Source: Dehalococcoidia bacterium
GTDB taxonomy: Bacteria > Chloroflexota > Dehalococcoidia > SpSt-223
NCBI GenBank assembly: GCA_026003895.1
Contig: BPIC01000004.1
Coordinates: forward strand, 62,001-126,000
DNA length: 64,000 nucleotides
Reading direction: 5' to 3'
Shown here: one piece after another, positions 8,402 through 15,988 of the stretch
Layout of the letters: each line of letters opens with the position of its first letter
Position numbering within the stretch: the first letter of the stretch is position 1
Position numbers and translations under genes: made by a program
Notes under the pieces: model-generated
The model's database searches: none
Seen by the model: the letters and a program-made list of their open reading frames with translations, nothing else
Told to the model about the DNA's origin: nothing

Positions 8402-8625
8402 ACGAGGCGATTCGCCGCGAGTCCCGCCGGCTAGCCCGCCGACTGCGGCCGCGCCGTCCCCATCTCGGGCCCGACAGCGCCTACGACGCGCTGCTCGACC
8501 AACGACTCTCTGACCTTGCCGGGCAGGTCGCCGAGCTCAAGAGCCGGCTGAACGGCCTGATCTTCGTCATCGTCGCCGCGGTTGTCACCGATCTGCTGGT
8601 GCGCCTCGCGACCGCGGGACGATAA
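8398..8625 (+). CDS. Small tail-anchored membrane protein
   Basis: Not recognised. A 75-residue protein: a very basic N-terminus (about ten arginines in the first 21 residues), a helix-forming middle (YDALLDQRLSDLAGQVAELKSRL) and a C-terminal membrane segment (GLIFVIVAAVVTDLLVRLA). The topology is that of a small inner-membrane protein with a cytosolic coiled coil. GGAGGA precedes its ATG, which overlaps the stop of the previous gene. The pair probably acts together, perhaps in stress induction through the upstream SOS-like box. Confidence 0.6.
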   Translation: MNEAIRRESRRLARRLRPRRPHLGPDSAYDALLDQRLSDLAGQVAELKSRLNGLIFVIVAAVVTDLLVRLATAGR

Positions 8626-8703
8626 GGGAACGCCCTGCCAGCCGACGACCGGGCGAGGTTTCTGCACAGGGCAGCCGCTCCTTTTTGTCCCGCTGCAGAT
8701 GAT

Positions 8704-8820
8704 GTTCGAGGATGCGGAGCCCAGCGAACGGTCGGAGCAGGAGGGCATCATGACGACCGTCGAGGGTGCGAGCCACATCCTCGAGGACGAACAGGGCGAC
8801 GCCGTGCCGCGACGATGGAC
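8704..8820 (+). pseudogene. Possible alpha/beta-hydrolase C-terminal remnant
   Basis: The plus-strand translation TTVEGASHILEDEQGDAV resembles the conserved C-terminal block of haloalkane dehalogenases and epoxide hydrolases (GAGHFLQED-type, containing the catalytic histidine). No start, nucleophile elbow or continuous upstream frame is present, and the downstream sequence does not continue the fold. A short similarity of this kind could be chance. Confidence 0.3.
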
Positions 8821-8900
8821 GTTGGATTGGCGGGGCTGCGTGCCGGTTCGGGACTCGCCGTCTTCGAGGAGACGCGGCTTGCACCTGCCGTTCTTGGAGT

Positions 8901-9426
8901 TGTTCCCCGCCTCGGGCGAGGTCGCGAGCTCGCGGCTGTAGACCGTCCCGGTGCAGGTGACGGCGTCGGCCCGTACCGTGCAGCCCGGGTTGCATGTGCC
9001 GATGTTGACGCCGATCGCCAGTACGACAGCGTTCGGGACGTCTGCTTTCAGGTAGGCGACGGTGGAGTAGGGCGGTCCGCCGGCGCCGACTGTGACCAAG
9101 CAAGTCGCTTTGCTGACCGACCGGCTCGACCAGAACTGCCCGTTGTCACCGTCCCGATCCGCATCGGATGGGTGGACACCACCGTTCTGGTCCGGGTCGG
9201 AGCCGAGCGTCATGAAGCCACCGGGCCGGTCGCCAGTCACGTCAACCCCGAATTGAAAGGTGGCGGCGAGGGCTGGGCAGGCGACCGGCGTTACTCAAGC
9301 GCCAAGCTCGGTCACCGCTGAGCGCGGACTCCCCCGGGGGGTTGAGTGCCGGGCCTTCGCGGCATTCGTCGTGGCGTTGGTGAGCTGGAACGCGGCGTCG
9401 CCACGCGGCGTTGTGGTATCGGCGAC
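8901..9426 (-). pseudogene. Decayed secreted, cysteine-containing protein
   Basis: On the minus strand, one frame reads through GDAAFQLTNATTNAAKA, hits a TGA at 9295-9297, then continues in the same frame with ACPALAATFQFGVDVTGD and a long hydrophilic part with SDPDQNGG, SDADRDGDNG, GTCNPGC and VTCTG. The last pieces resemble an exported beta-rich protein with disulphides. Further upstream a signal-like LLGAIAALAGAGF lies in another frame. In-frame stop plus frame change imply a broken gene; the original family is not recognised. Confidence 0.45.
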
Positions 9427-9662
9427 CTACGGCGCCTCGCCGCCGGGCCTCGTGTCCGCCGTCGAGCGAGCCGGTGGATGCGCCGGAGCGACAAGGACCG
9501 GGGTCGCCGTCCACGCGCGTGAAACCGGCACCGGCCAACGCTGCGATGGCGCCGAGCAAACCAGCTCATTCTCGACCAATCGTCAATCGCTCGGTCAGTC
9601 GGCGCTTCTCCACGACCGTGGCGCTGGGGATGGGCTACTCTGCCCGCGCTGAAGGAGGGAGG

Positions 9663-10484
9663 ATGGACGTTTCAGACTGGGAGGCGATCGCCGTCTGGTA
9701 CGACGCGAAGATGGGCGATGAGGGCGACCTGTGGCATCGCACGCTGATCGATCCGGCGCTGGTCGCACTGCTCGGTGAGGTTGCGGGCCAGCGGCTGCTC
9801 GATCTTGGCTGTGGAAACGGCTACCTGAGCCGCCGCTTCGCCCGCGCCGGCGCGGCTGTCACGGCAATCGACGCCTCCGGGCCGGCGGTGGCGCTTGCCC
9901 GGGCGCGCGAGGAGCGCGAGCCGCTTGGCATCGTCTATCACCAAGCGGATGCCGCTCATCTGACGATGCTGGCGGACGGCACCATTGACGTCGCGATCGC
10001 GAACATGACGCTGATGGACATCGCGGACGCTGCCGGCGCAATCGGCGAAGTGGGACGTGTTCTCCGGCCGGGCGGTAGGTTTGTCGCCGTGCTCGCCCAC
10101 CCGTGTTTCGAGACCGGCCCGAGCTCGGTGTGGGAGATCGAATTCTCGGGGTATCAACAGACGGTGGCGCGCAAGACGCGCCGCTACCGCGAGGTGCACG
10201 TCGACGAGATCCCGTGGCCCACCGACCAGCCCGGCGTGGTCCTGTTCACAAAATCGTATCACCGGCCGCTCTCGTGGTACGTGGGCGCCTATCGTGCAGC
10301 GGGATTGGCGATCGTCGCCCTCGAAGAGCCGAGCCCCCTCGACGAAATGATTGGTCGCTCGCCGCAAGCGGAGTGGATTCGCGATGTCGCGCCGCTTCAC
10401 TGCGCGATCGAGGCGATCAAGCTGCCGGAGGAGGTTGCGCGGCGTCTCGTTGGGCAAGACCGGTGCGGCGATCAGGGGGCGTGA
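9663..10484 (+). CDS. Class I SAM-dependent methyltransferase
   Basis: A 273-residue Rossmann methyltransferase. Motif I is LLDLGCGNGYLSRRF (about residue 40), the ribose-binding acid follows in VTAIDAS, motif II is the DVAIANMTLMDI region, and VLRPGGRFV is the usual post-motif. The C-terminal part (SYHRPLSWYVGAYRAAGL) is typical of small-molecule methyltransferases of the UbiE/COQ5 type; the substrate is unknown. The ATG follows GAAGGAGGGAGG. Its 3' end overlaps the convergent RidA gene by 13 bp. Confidence 0.85.
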   Translation: MDVSDWEAIAVWYDAKMGDEGDLWHRTLIDPALVALLGEVAGQRLLDLGCGNGYLSRRFARAGAAVTAIDASGPAVALARAREEREPLGIVYHQADAAHLTMLADGTIDVAIANMTLMDIADAAGAIGEVGRVLRPGGRFVAVLAHPCFETGPSSVWEIEFSGYQQTVARKTRRYREVHVDEIPWPTDQPGVVLFTKSYHRPLSWYVGAYRAAGLAIVALEEPSPLDEMIGRSPQAEWIRDVAPLHCAIEAIKLPEEVARRLVGQDRCGDQGA

Positions 10485-10930
10485 ACGATCGCCTCGATCT
10501 CGACACAGGCGCCGCCGGGAAGCGCCGCCATCCCGACGGCTGCGCGGGCGTGGTGGCCGGCCTCACCAAAAATCTCGACGAGCAGATCGGATGCGCCATT
10601 CGCGACGCGCGCGTGATCGCCGAACTCCTCGGTGCAATTGACCATACACAGGAGGCGGGCGATGCGCTGCACGCGTCGCAGCTCGCCGAGTTCTGCTTTC
10701 AAGCTCGCGAGGAGAGCGAGCGCGGTGCGCCGTGCGGCGTCATACCCCTCGTCGAGCGTCAGGTCGCGGCCGAGCTTGCCGGCGATGATACTGCCGTCCT
10801 CGCGCTGAGCGACGTGGCCAGCGACGAAGACGAGTTCACCGACGCGGGCGGTCGTGACGTAGGTGGCGCGGGGGACACGCGCCGGCGGCAAGCGGAGGCC
10901 GAGCGCGGCGAGCCGCTCTTCAGGGGTCAT
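10472..10930 (-). CDS. RidA/YjgF-family protein (imine deaminase-like)
   Basis: A 152-residue Rid protein. Known members hydrolyse reactive enamine/imine intermediates such as 2-aminoacrylate, or act in catabolic pathways. Family features are LVFVAGHVAQREDGSIIAGKLG and the C-terminal ARAAVGMAALPGGACVEIEAIV, where the Arg and Glu that coordinate the imine-derived carboxylate are expected. It starts five bases after the LivF stop, so it is the last gene of the branched-chain amino-acid/amide transport operon. This suggests the imported compound yields imines on breakdown. Confidence 0.85.
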   Translation of the reverse strand: MTPEERLAALGLRLPPARVPRATYVTTARVGELVFVAGHVAQREDGSIIAGKLGRDLTLDEGYDAARRTALALLASLKAELGELRRVQRIARLLCMVNCTEEFGDHARVANGASDLLVEIFGEAGHHARAAVGMAALPGGACVEIEAIVHAP

Positions 10931-10935
10931 GGCGC

Positions 10936-11655
10936 TCAGGCTACCACACCGAGATAGCTTTGCACGAGATCCGGGCTGGCGAGCAGTTCTTGGCCGGTGC
11001 CAGCCAAAACGACCCGCCCGCGCTGCAAGACGTAGGCGCGGTGCGACACTTCGAGCGCTGCGGTCGCAAGCTGCTCGACGAGCAGGACCGTGACCCCGCC
11101 GGCATTCAAGCCACGGATTGCCTCCATCACCTCACGGACGAGCAAAGGCGCGAGGCCGAGCGAGGGCTCGTCAAGCGCGATGCAGCGCGGCTCGCTCATC
11201 AGCCCGCGGGAGATGGCCAGCATCTGCTGCTCGCCGCCCGAAAGCGTGCCAGCGATCTGGCGCCGACGCTCGGCAAGCCGCGGGAAGCGACGAAACTCGC
11301 GCTCGAGCAGCGCGTTGAGCTTGGATCGATCGCGCAGCGACCACGCTCCAAGCAACAGGTTCTCTTCGACCGTCTGGTCGGCGAAAATGCCACGTCCCTG
11401 CGGGACGTGGACGAAGCCGGCGCGAGCGATCTGACTGGTGCGCCAGCCGGTGATCTCCTGCCCGGCGAAGAAGATCCGGCCCGAGGAGACCGGCGCGAGG
11501 CCGGTTGCGGCGCGCAAGGTCGTGGTCTTGCCGGCGCCGTTCGCGCCGATCAGGGCGACGGTCTCGCCTTCGCCGACGTCGAGGGAGACATCCTGCAGGG
11601 CGACAATCGGACCATAGCGGACGCTAACCGATTCCAGGGCGAGCAATGGGCTCAT
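10936..11655 (-). CDS. livF: ABC transporter ATP-binding protein, LivF type
   Basis: A 239-residue ATPase of the branched-chain amino-acid/urea/amide (HAAT) importer class. Walker A is GANGAGKTT (about 37-45), the signature is LSGGEQQMLAISR and Walker B is CIALDEPSLGLAP, followed by the switch histidine-region VTVLLVEQ. The short 240-residue form and the ALQDVSLDVGEGE N-terminus are typical of LivF. Its ATG overlaps the stop of the fused LivM-LivG gene by four bases. It pairs with the second ATPase domain encoded in that fusion. Substrate class is inferred. Confidence 0.92.
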   Translation of the reverse strand: MSPLLALESVSVRYGPIVALQDVSLDVGEGETVALIGANGAGKTTTLRAATGLAPVSSGRIFFAGQEITGWRTSQIARAGFVHVPQGRGIFADQTVEENLLLGAWSLRDRSKLNALLEREFRRFPRLAERRRQIAGTLSGGEQQMLAISRGLMSEPRCIALDEPSLGLAPLLVREVMEAIRGLNAGGVTVLLVEQLATAALEVSHRAYVLQRGRVVLAGTGQELLASPDLVQSYLGVVA

Positions 11656-13499
11656 CGTGATGCCGCCTCGCCGACACCGCCGGTCGGGGCGCCGAGATAG
11701 GCTTCGATCACCTTCGGGTCGTTCAGCACCTCCTGCGGCGTGCCTTCAGCGATCTTCTTACCGAAGTCGAGGACGGAGACGCGCTGGCAGAGCGATTCGA
11801 TGACATCCATATGGTGCTCGATAACGAGGACGGTCACGCCGGCCTCGCGAAGTCGGAGCAAGATGTCGATCACCCGATCGATCTCACCGGGATTCATGCC
11901 GCCAGCCGGTTCGTCAAGGATGAGCAACGCCGGCCCGACGGCGAGACAGCGGGCGATCTCGAGCAGCTTCTGCAGGCCATAGGGCAAGCTGCCGGCGGGA
12001 GCAAGCGCCCGGTCGGCGAGCCCGAAATACTCGAGCAGCCCGAGCGCCCGGGCGGCTGCTTGTCGCTCCTCCTCCACTGCCGCGCTCGTGCGGAACAGAT
12101 GGTGGAGGAACCCGCGCCGGAGCCGGGTGTGGAAGCCGACCATCACATTCTCGATGACCGAGAGGTCGCGGAACAATTGCGGTGTCTGGAAGGTGCGGAC
12201 CGCACCAAGCTTGGCGATGGTGTGCGCTGGGAGGCGCTCGATCGAGCGGCCGAGCAGAACGACCGTGCCGCCGCTCGGCAGGTAGAAGCCGGTGACGACG
12301 TTGACCAAGGTGCTCTTGCCCGAGCCGTTCGGCCCGATCAGCCCGTGGATGGTGCGCGGCGCAATCCTGAGATCGACCTCGTCTACGGCGCGAAGGCCGC
12401 CAAAGACGCGACTAACGCGCTGGGCGTCGAGAATTGGCTGCTCTGCTTGACCGTCGGTCTGCTGGCGAGTGGGGCTCCACGGCGTCGCACGGGGGACGTG
12501 CAACCGGCCAGCCAGCCGGCTGCCCAGATCGCGGAACGCGCCGATGCTGCCAGCAATTCCGCGTGGCAGCAGGAGCATCACCAGCACCAACAGCACGCCT
12601 CGGATGCCTTGCTGATACTCATGGATCGGCGCAAGGACCTGGGGCAGCGCTGACAGCACAATGGTGCCGACGATTGGGCCGTAGACCGTGCCGAGGCCGC
12701 CAAGCACGGCGGCCAGCAGGTAGTTCAACGACTCGCCCACGACGAAGCTATCGCTATTCAAGAAGGGGTTGCGGTAGCCGGTGAAGACACCGGCCAATCC
12801 CGCCAGATAGGCGGACAGAACGAACGCGCCCACCTTCCAGCGCACCACGCTGATGCCAAGGGAGGCAGCGGCCGTCGGCGCGTCGCGCACAGCGATGAGG
12901 GTGCGGCCCCAGCGCGAGCCGATCAGGTTGCTGACGAGTGCATGGGCAAGAAGCGCGGTGAACGCGACGAGATAGTAGAAGGCGCGGGTATCGAACCGGA
13001 AATCACCGATCGTCGGGCGCGGGATGGCGGAGATCCCCATCGGCCCGCCGGTGACGGGTGCCCACGTGCTCGCCACTTGCCAGACGACGAGACCGAAGGC
13101 GGTCGTAATCATGACGAGGAAGGGCCCGCGCGAGCGAATCGCTGGGATCGCCAGCAGGGCCCCAGCGAGCGCGGCAACCAACGGCGCGACCAGCAACCCT
13201 ACCCAGAAGCTCTGACCGAAGTTCTTGCCGAGCAGCACCGAGACGTACGCGCCAATCGCCACGAACCCCGCTTGGCCGAAGGAGGCGATCCCGGTGTAGC
13301 CCATCAGCAGGTTCAGACCGAGGACGACAAGATAGGTGACCGCGATGCCTTGAAAAATCGTGATGTAGTAGTTGTTGTCGAAGACCATGGGCAGCAGCAC
13401 GATCACGATCGCTGCCAGCACAAAGCGCAGCAACGCCGCCCAATCGACCTGGAAGATCGGGAGGGGGAGCGTCCGCTCCGACCAGGCCGGCTTAGCCAC
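11652..13499 (-). CDS. Fused permease and ATPase, LivM-LivG
   Basis: A single 615-residue chain combining two components normally separate. Residues ~20-315 form the LivM permease, with about eight to ten membrane helices and the conserved GLNLLMGYTGIASFGQAGF loop. A hydrophilic linker (~325-355, rich in Arg, Pro and Gln) leads to a LivG ATPase with Walker A GPNGSGKST (389-397), signature LPYGLQ (505-510) and Walker B LLILDEPAGG (525-534). The frame is continuous, so this is a real fusion. GTG start; a strong ribosome site is not evident. It lies between livH (12 bp gap) and livF (4-bp overlap). Confidence 0.9.
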   Translation of the reverse strand: MAKPAWSERTLPLPIFQVDWAALLRFVLAAIVIVLLPMVFDNNYYITIFQGIAVTYLVVLGLNLLMGYTGIASFGQAGFVAIGAYVSVLLGKNFGQSFWVGLLVAPLVAALAGALLAIPAIRSRGPFLVMITTAFGLVVWQVASTWAPVTGGPMGISAIPRPTIGDFRFDTRAFYYLVAFTALLAHALVSNLIGSRWGRTLIAVRDAPTAAASLGISVVRWKVGAFVLSAYLAGLAGVFTGYRNPFLNSDSFVVGESLNYLLAAVLGGLGTVYGPIVGTIVLSALPQVLAPIHEYQQGIRGVLLVLVMLLLPRGIAGSIGAFRDLGSRLAGRLHVPRATPWSPTRQQTDGQAEQPILDAQRVSRVFGGLRAVDEVDLRIAPRTIHGLIGPNGSGKSTLVNVVTGFYLPSGGTVVLLGRSIERLPAHTIAKLGAVRTFQTPQLFRDLSVIENVMVGFHTRLRRGFLHHLFRTSAAVEEERQAAARALGLLEYFGLADRALAPAGSLPYGLQKLLEIARCLAVGPALLILDEPAGGMNPGEIDRVIDILLRLREAGVTVLVIEHHMDVIESLCQRVSVLDFGKKIAEGTPQEVLNDPKVIEAYLGAPTGGVGEAASR

Positions 13500-13511
13500 A
13501 ACCGCCCCGCA

Positions 13512-14399
13512 TCACACCTTCTCCACCGCGGCGCGGCCGAACAACCCGTTCGGCCGGACGCCAAGGAAGATGATGATCAATGCCAACAGCGCCGCCTCAC
13601 GCCATGCGCCGATGGCGTAGGAAAGGCCAGCTTCGGCGATACCGAGCAGAATGGCGGCGACAACGATGCCCCACGGATTGCCGATGCCGCCGACGATTGC
13701 GGCGATAAATGCCTTGATGAGCAGGTTCAGCCCCATATAGGCGTTGACGTTGGTGATCGGCCCAACGAGGCTGCCGGCCAAGCCCGCCAGCGCACCGGAG
13801 AGGGCGTAGGCGCCGACCGCCATCCAGCGGGAGTCGATCCCCATCAGCTCGGCCGCCTCACGATTGAAAGCTACGGCGCGGAAGGCGCGGCCGAGCTGGG
13901 TGCGCTCCAACACCAGCAGCAACAGCCCCACCACAACAACGGCAGCGACGATGACGAAGACTTCCTGCGGCAGCAGCCCGGCCGGCCCAAACTGGATCAC
14001 CTGCTCGCCAAAGGGCTTGGGAAAGCGGACGGTCTCGCGCGTCCAGATGACCGTCATCGCATTCAGCAAAATGAAGGCAACGCCGGCAGTGCTGACCAGC
14101 CACTCGTGACGCTCTGGTCCGCCGCTCACCGGCGCGACGGCAACGCGCTCGATGATGATCGCGAGCAGTGCGCCTCCGAGGAGGCCAACGAGGATGCCGA
14201 GCGGGAAGGTGACGCCGATCGGGCCGGCAAGAAAGCCAATCGTGGAAAGGGCAAGGAACGCGCCGATGACCGTCACCTCGCCCTGGGCGAAGTTGAAGGT
14301 CCGGGTTGCCGCAAAGGTGACATAGATGCCTTGGGCGACGACGGCATAGATCGCCCCGAGTGCCAGCCCCGACAAGATGAACTGAAGGACGATGTCCAC
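13512..14399 (-). CDS. livH: ABC transporter permease, LivH type
   Basis: A 295-residue inner-membrane permease of the branched-chain amino-acid family, with about eight hydrophobic helices. The opening MDIVLQFILSGLALGAIYA and the loop AATRTFNFAQGEVTVIG are the most recognisable LivH features. GTG start after AAGGAG. It is separated from livK by 143 bp holding a strong hairpin, and from the fused LivM-LivG gene by 12 bp. Confidence 0.92.
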   Translation of the reverse strand: MDIVLQFILSGLALGAIYAVVAQGIYVTFAATRTFNFAQGEVTVIGAFLALSTIGFLAGPIGVTFPLGILVGLLGGALLAIIIERVAVAPVSGGPERHEWLVSTAGVAFILLNAMTVIWTRETVRFPKPFGEQVIQFGPAGLLPQEVFVIVAAVVVVGLLLLVLERTQLGRAFRAVAFNREAAELMGIDSRWMAVGAYALSGALAGLAGSLVGPITNVNAYMGLNLLIKAFIAAIVGGIGNPWGIVVAAILLGIAEAGLSYAIGAWREAALLALIIIFLGVRPNGLFGRAAVEKV

Positions 14400-14506
14400 T
14401 CTGGCTCCTTCCGCACTCGCTCACGGAATGGGCAGCCCATGCCGAGGAGGAGCGCCGGCGAGCGCTATCGTAGCCTGTTACCAGAGCTGGGGCGCAATTG
14501 GGTGCG

Positions 14507-14532
14507 CCGCGCTGCCGTTCGCGGCAGCGCGG
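14507..14532 (-). terminator. Intercistronic 11-bp hairpin after livK
   Basis: CCGCGCTGCCG (14507-14517) and CGGCAGCGCGG (14522-14532) form an 11-bp perfect stem around a four-base loop, ten bases after the livK stop. There is no T run on the minus strand, so it may attenuate, or protect the livK mRNA from 3' decay, rather than fully terminate. This would give more binding protein than permease. Confidence 0.55.
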
Positions 14533-14542
14533 AGGGGCGCCG

Positions 14543-15811
14543 CTACTGAGCGGTGACGATGACGCCGTTGCGCCACTCGCCCATGAAGTACATCGATTCC
14601 TGATCGAGCGCTTCGTGATCGGTCTTCGAGTAGGGCGCGTCGTTGACGCGGGTCACGCCCTTGTAGCCGGAGCCGGATTCGAGCGCGGCGACGATCTTGG
14701 CGCCTTCGGTCGACTGTGCTTTGGCAATCGCCCGCAGCAGCAGCATGGTCCCGTCATAGCCCTGGGCGCTGTTCAGCGGGAAGAGCGACTCCTTGTACTT
14801 TTCGAGCAAGCGCTCGTTGAGCGCCCGCGCCTCCGGGCTGTAGTCGACGGTGAACGACTGGACGAAGGGGATGCCACGCAACAACTCTTCGCCGGCCAGC
14901 TTGTAGAGCGCCGGCTGGCTCCAGCCCCAGTTGCCGAAAAACTTCAGCGGGCTGTTGATCTTGCGGGCGCTATTCAAGATCGCCGTCGTCTCTGGGGCAA
15001 GCGTATAGAGGATGACGGCCTCGCAGCCGGCCGACTGGATGCGCTGCAATTGGGCCGAGGCGTCGGTGTCACCCGGCGCGATCGTCTCGGTGGCGCAGGG
15101 TCGGGCGCCGAGGTCGTTCAGCGACGCGGTGCCGTCGGCAGTGCCCTGCTGGCCGTAGCCGCTGGTGTCGCCGAGGATCGCGATCCGGTTCAGCTGGACG
15201 TTGCGCTTGTCACGCATGAACTTGAAGGCGACGAGCGCTTGGACGCGGTCGAGCATCCGCACGCCGAACATGTAGTTGATTGGCTCTTTCGAATAGCGAT
15301 TGGTGATCTCGAGGACGCCGCCGCCAGTCGCCATCACTGGCACGCCGGCCGCCTGGGCGATGTCAATGGCGGCCAAGGCAGACCCCGAGAAGTTATAGCC
15401 GACGATACCTGCGACCCGGTCGACGTTGATCAGCCGTTGGGTCAGTTCCACGGCGCGTTGCGGCCGCAGTTCGTCGTCGTAGATGACGGGGACAACCTTT
15501 TTGCCGCCGAAGCCGCCAGCGTTGTTCCAGTCCTCAATCGCCAGCTCGAAGCCGCGGAGGTTGGCGGTCGAGGAGTCGTTCAAGGCGCCCGTCATCGAGC
15601 TGATGAACCCGATCTTGACTTCGCCGGGCATCGCCGGGCCAGGCTGGACGGGAACGATCGTCTTCACGTTTGGATTGGCGGTGGGCACCGTCGCGCCGCC
15701 GGTAGTCGTGGTTGATGGCCCGCCACCTGGTTGGCAGCCGGCCAGAACGACGACCGCCGCGAGCAGGCCGCCAAGGATGCGAAGCCATCGCCAAGGCACG
15801 GGTGCGTTCAT
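14543..15811 (-). CDS. livK: ABC transporter substrate-binding lipoprotein, LivK type
   Basis: A 422-residue extracytoplasmic binding protein. The N-terminus carries a lipoprotein signal with lipobox LAGC (Cys26), then a Gly/Thr/Pro-rich linker. The family start IGFISSMTGALNDSSTANLRGFELAIEDWN opens a Venus-flytrap type I fold ending in EWRNGVIVTAQ. It is the first gene of the operon. The ATG is preceded by AAGGGAGAAGAGG. A -10-like TACAAT (15868-15863 on the minus strand) lies upstream, and inverted repeats lie between it and the divergent methyltransferase gene. The ligand may be an amino acid, amide, or short acid. Confidence 0.9.
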   Translation of the reverse strand: MNAPVPWRWLRILGGLLAAVVVLAGCQPGGGPSTTTTGGATVPTANPNVKTIVPVQPGPAMPGEVKIGFISSMTGALNDSSTANLRGFELAIEDWNNAGGFGGKKVVPVIYDDELRPQRAVELTQRLINVDRVAGIVGYNFSGSALAAIDIAQAAGVPVMATGGGVLEITNRYSKEPINYMFGVRMLDRVQALVAFKFMRDKRNVQLNRIAILGDTSGYGQQGTADGTASLNDLGARPCATETIAPGDTDASAQLQRIQSAGCEAVILYTLAPETTAILNSARKINSPLKFFGNWGWSQPALYKLAGEELLRGIPFVQSFTVDYSPEARALNERLLEKYKESLFPLNSAQGYDGTMLLLRAIAKAQSTEGAKIVAALESGSGYKGVTRVNDAPYSKTDHEALDQESMYFMGEWRNGVIVTAQ

Positions 15812-15838
15812 CTGCCTCTTCTCCCTTGGAGTTTCGCG

Positions 15839-15954
15839 TCGGATACCGCGGTGGTGATGGCTATTGTATAGCGGAGACACTCCATTCGACAGAAATTTTG
15901 TCCGATGACACGATCGCCGGCGAGGCTCACGGTTGATCGTCGCACGGTATCCGA
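15839..15954. promoter_or_regulatory. Pair of 10-bp inverted repeats between divergent genes
   Basis: TCGGATACCG (15839-15848) and CGGTATCCGA (15945-15954) are exact inverted copies. The left copy lies between the livK -10 and start; the right lies in the spacer of the methyltransferase promoter. Each copy is also an internal CGG-N3-CCG palindrome. A shared operator for one regulator of both genes is the natural reading. The regulator is unknown. Confidence 0.5.
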
Positions 15955-15960
15955 TACACT
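15933..15960 (+). promoter_or_regulatory. Putative sigma-70 promoter for the methyltransferase
   Basis: TTGATC (15933-15938) and TACACT (15955-15960) are separated by 16 bases. They lie 28 bp upstream of the ATG at 15989, which has GAGGAGGG as ribosome site. One operator-like repeat fills most of the spacer. Confidence 0.5.
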
Positions 15961-15988
15961 GGCAGCAACGGCCAATGAGGAGGGCGAG

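Larger units (their letters stand above)
8626..9662. other. Kilobase-scale decayed region
   Basis: No intact gene fits this stretch of just over 1 kb. It holds a short plus-strand fragment resembling an alpha/beta-hydrolase C-terminus and minus-strand pieces of a secreted protein with stops and frame changes, listed separately. The last ~100 bp form the leader of the methyltransferase gene. Confidence 0.55.

Noticed and set aside
12942..14549. Long plus-strand open frame of 535 codons
   Set aside because: It is the antisense of the liv permease genes; composition is Asp/Arg/Gly-rich with no family resemblance.
14498..15715. Plus-strand open frame of 405 codons
   Set aside because: Antisense to livK; high GC creates long open frames opposite real genes.
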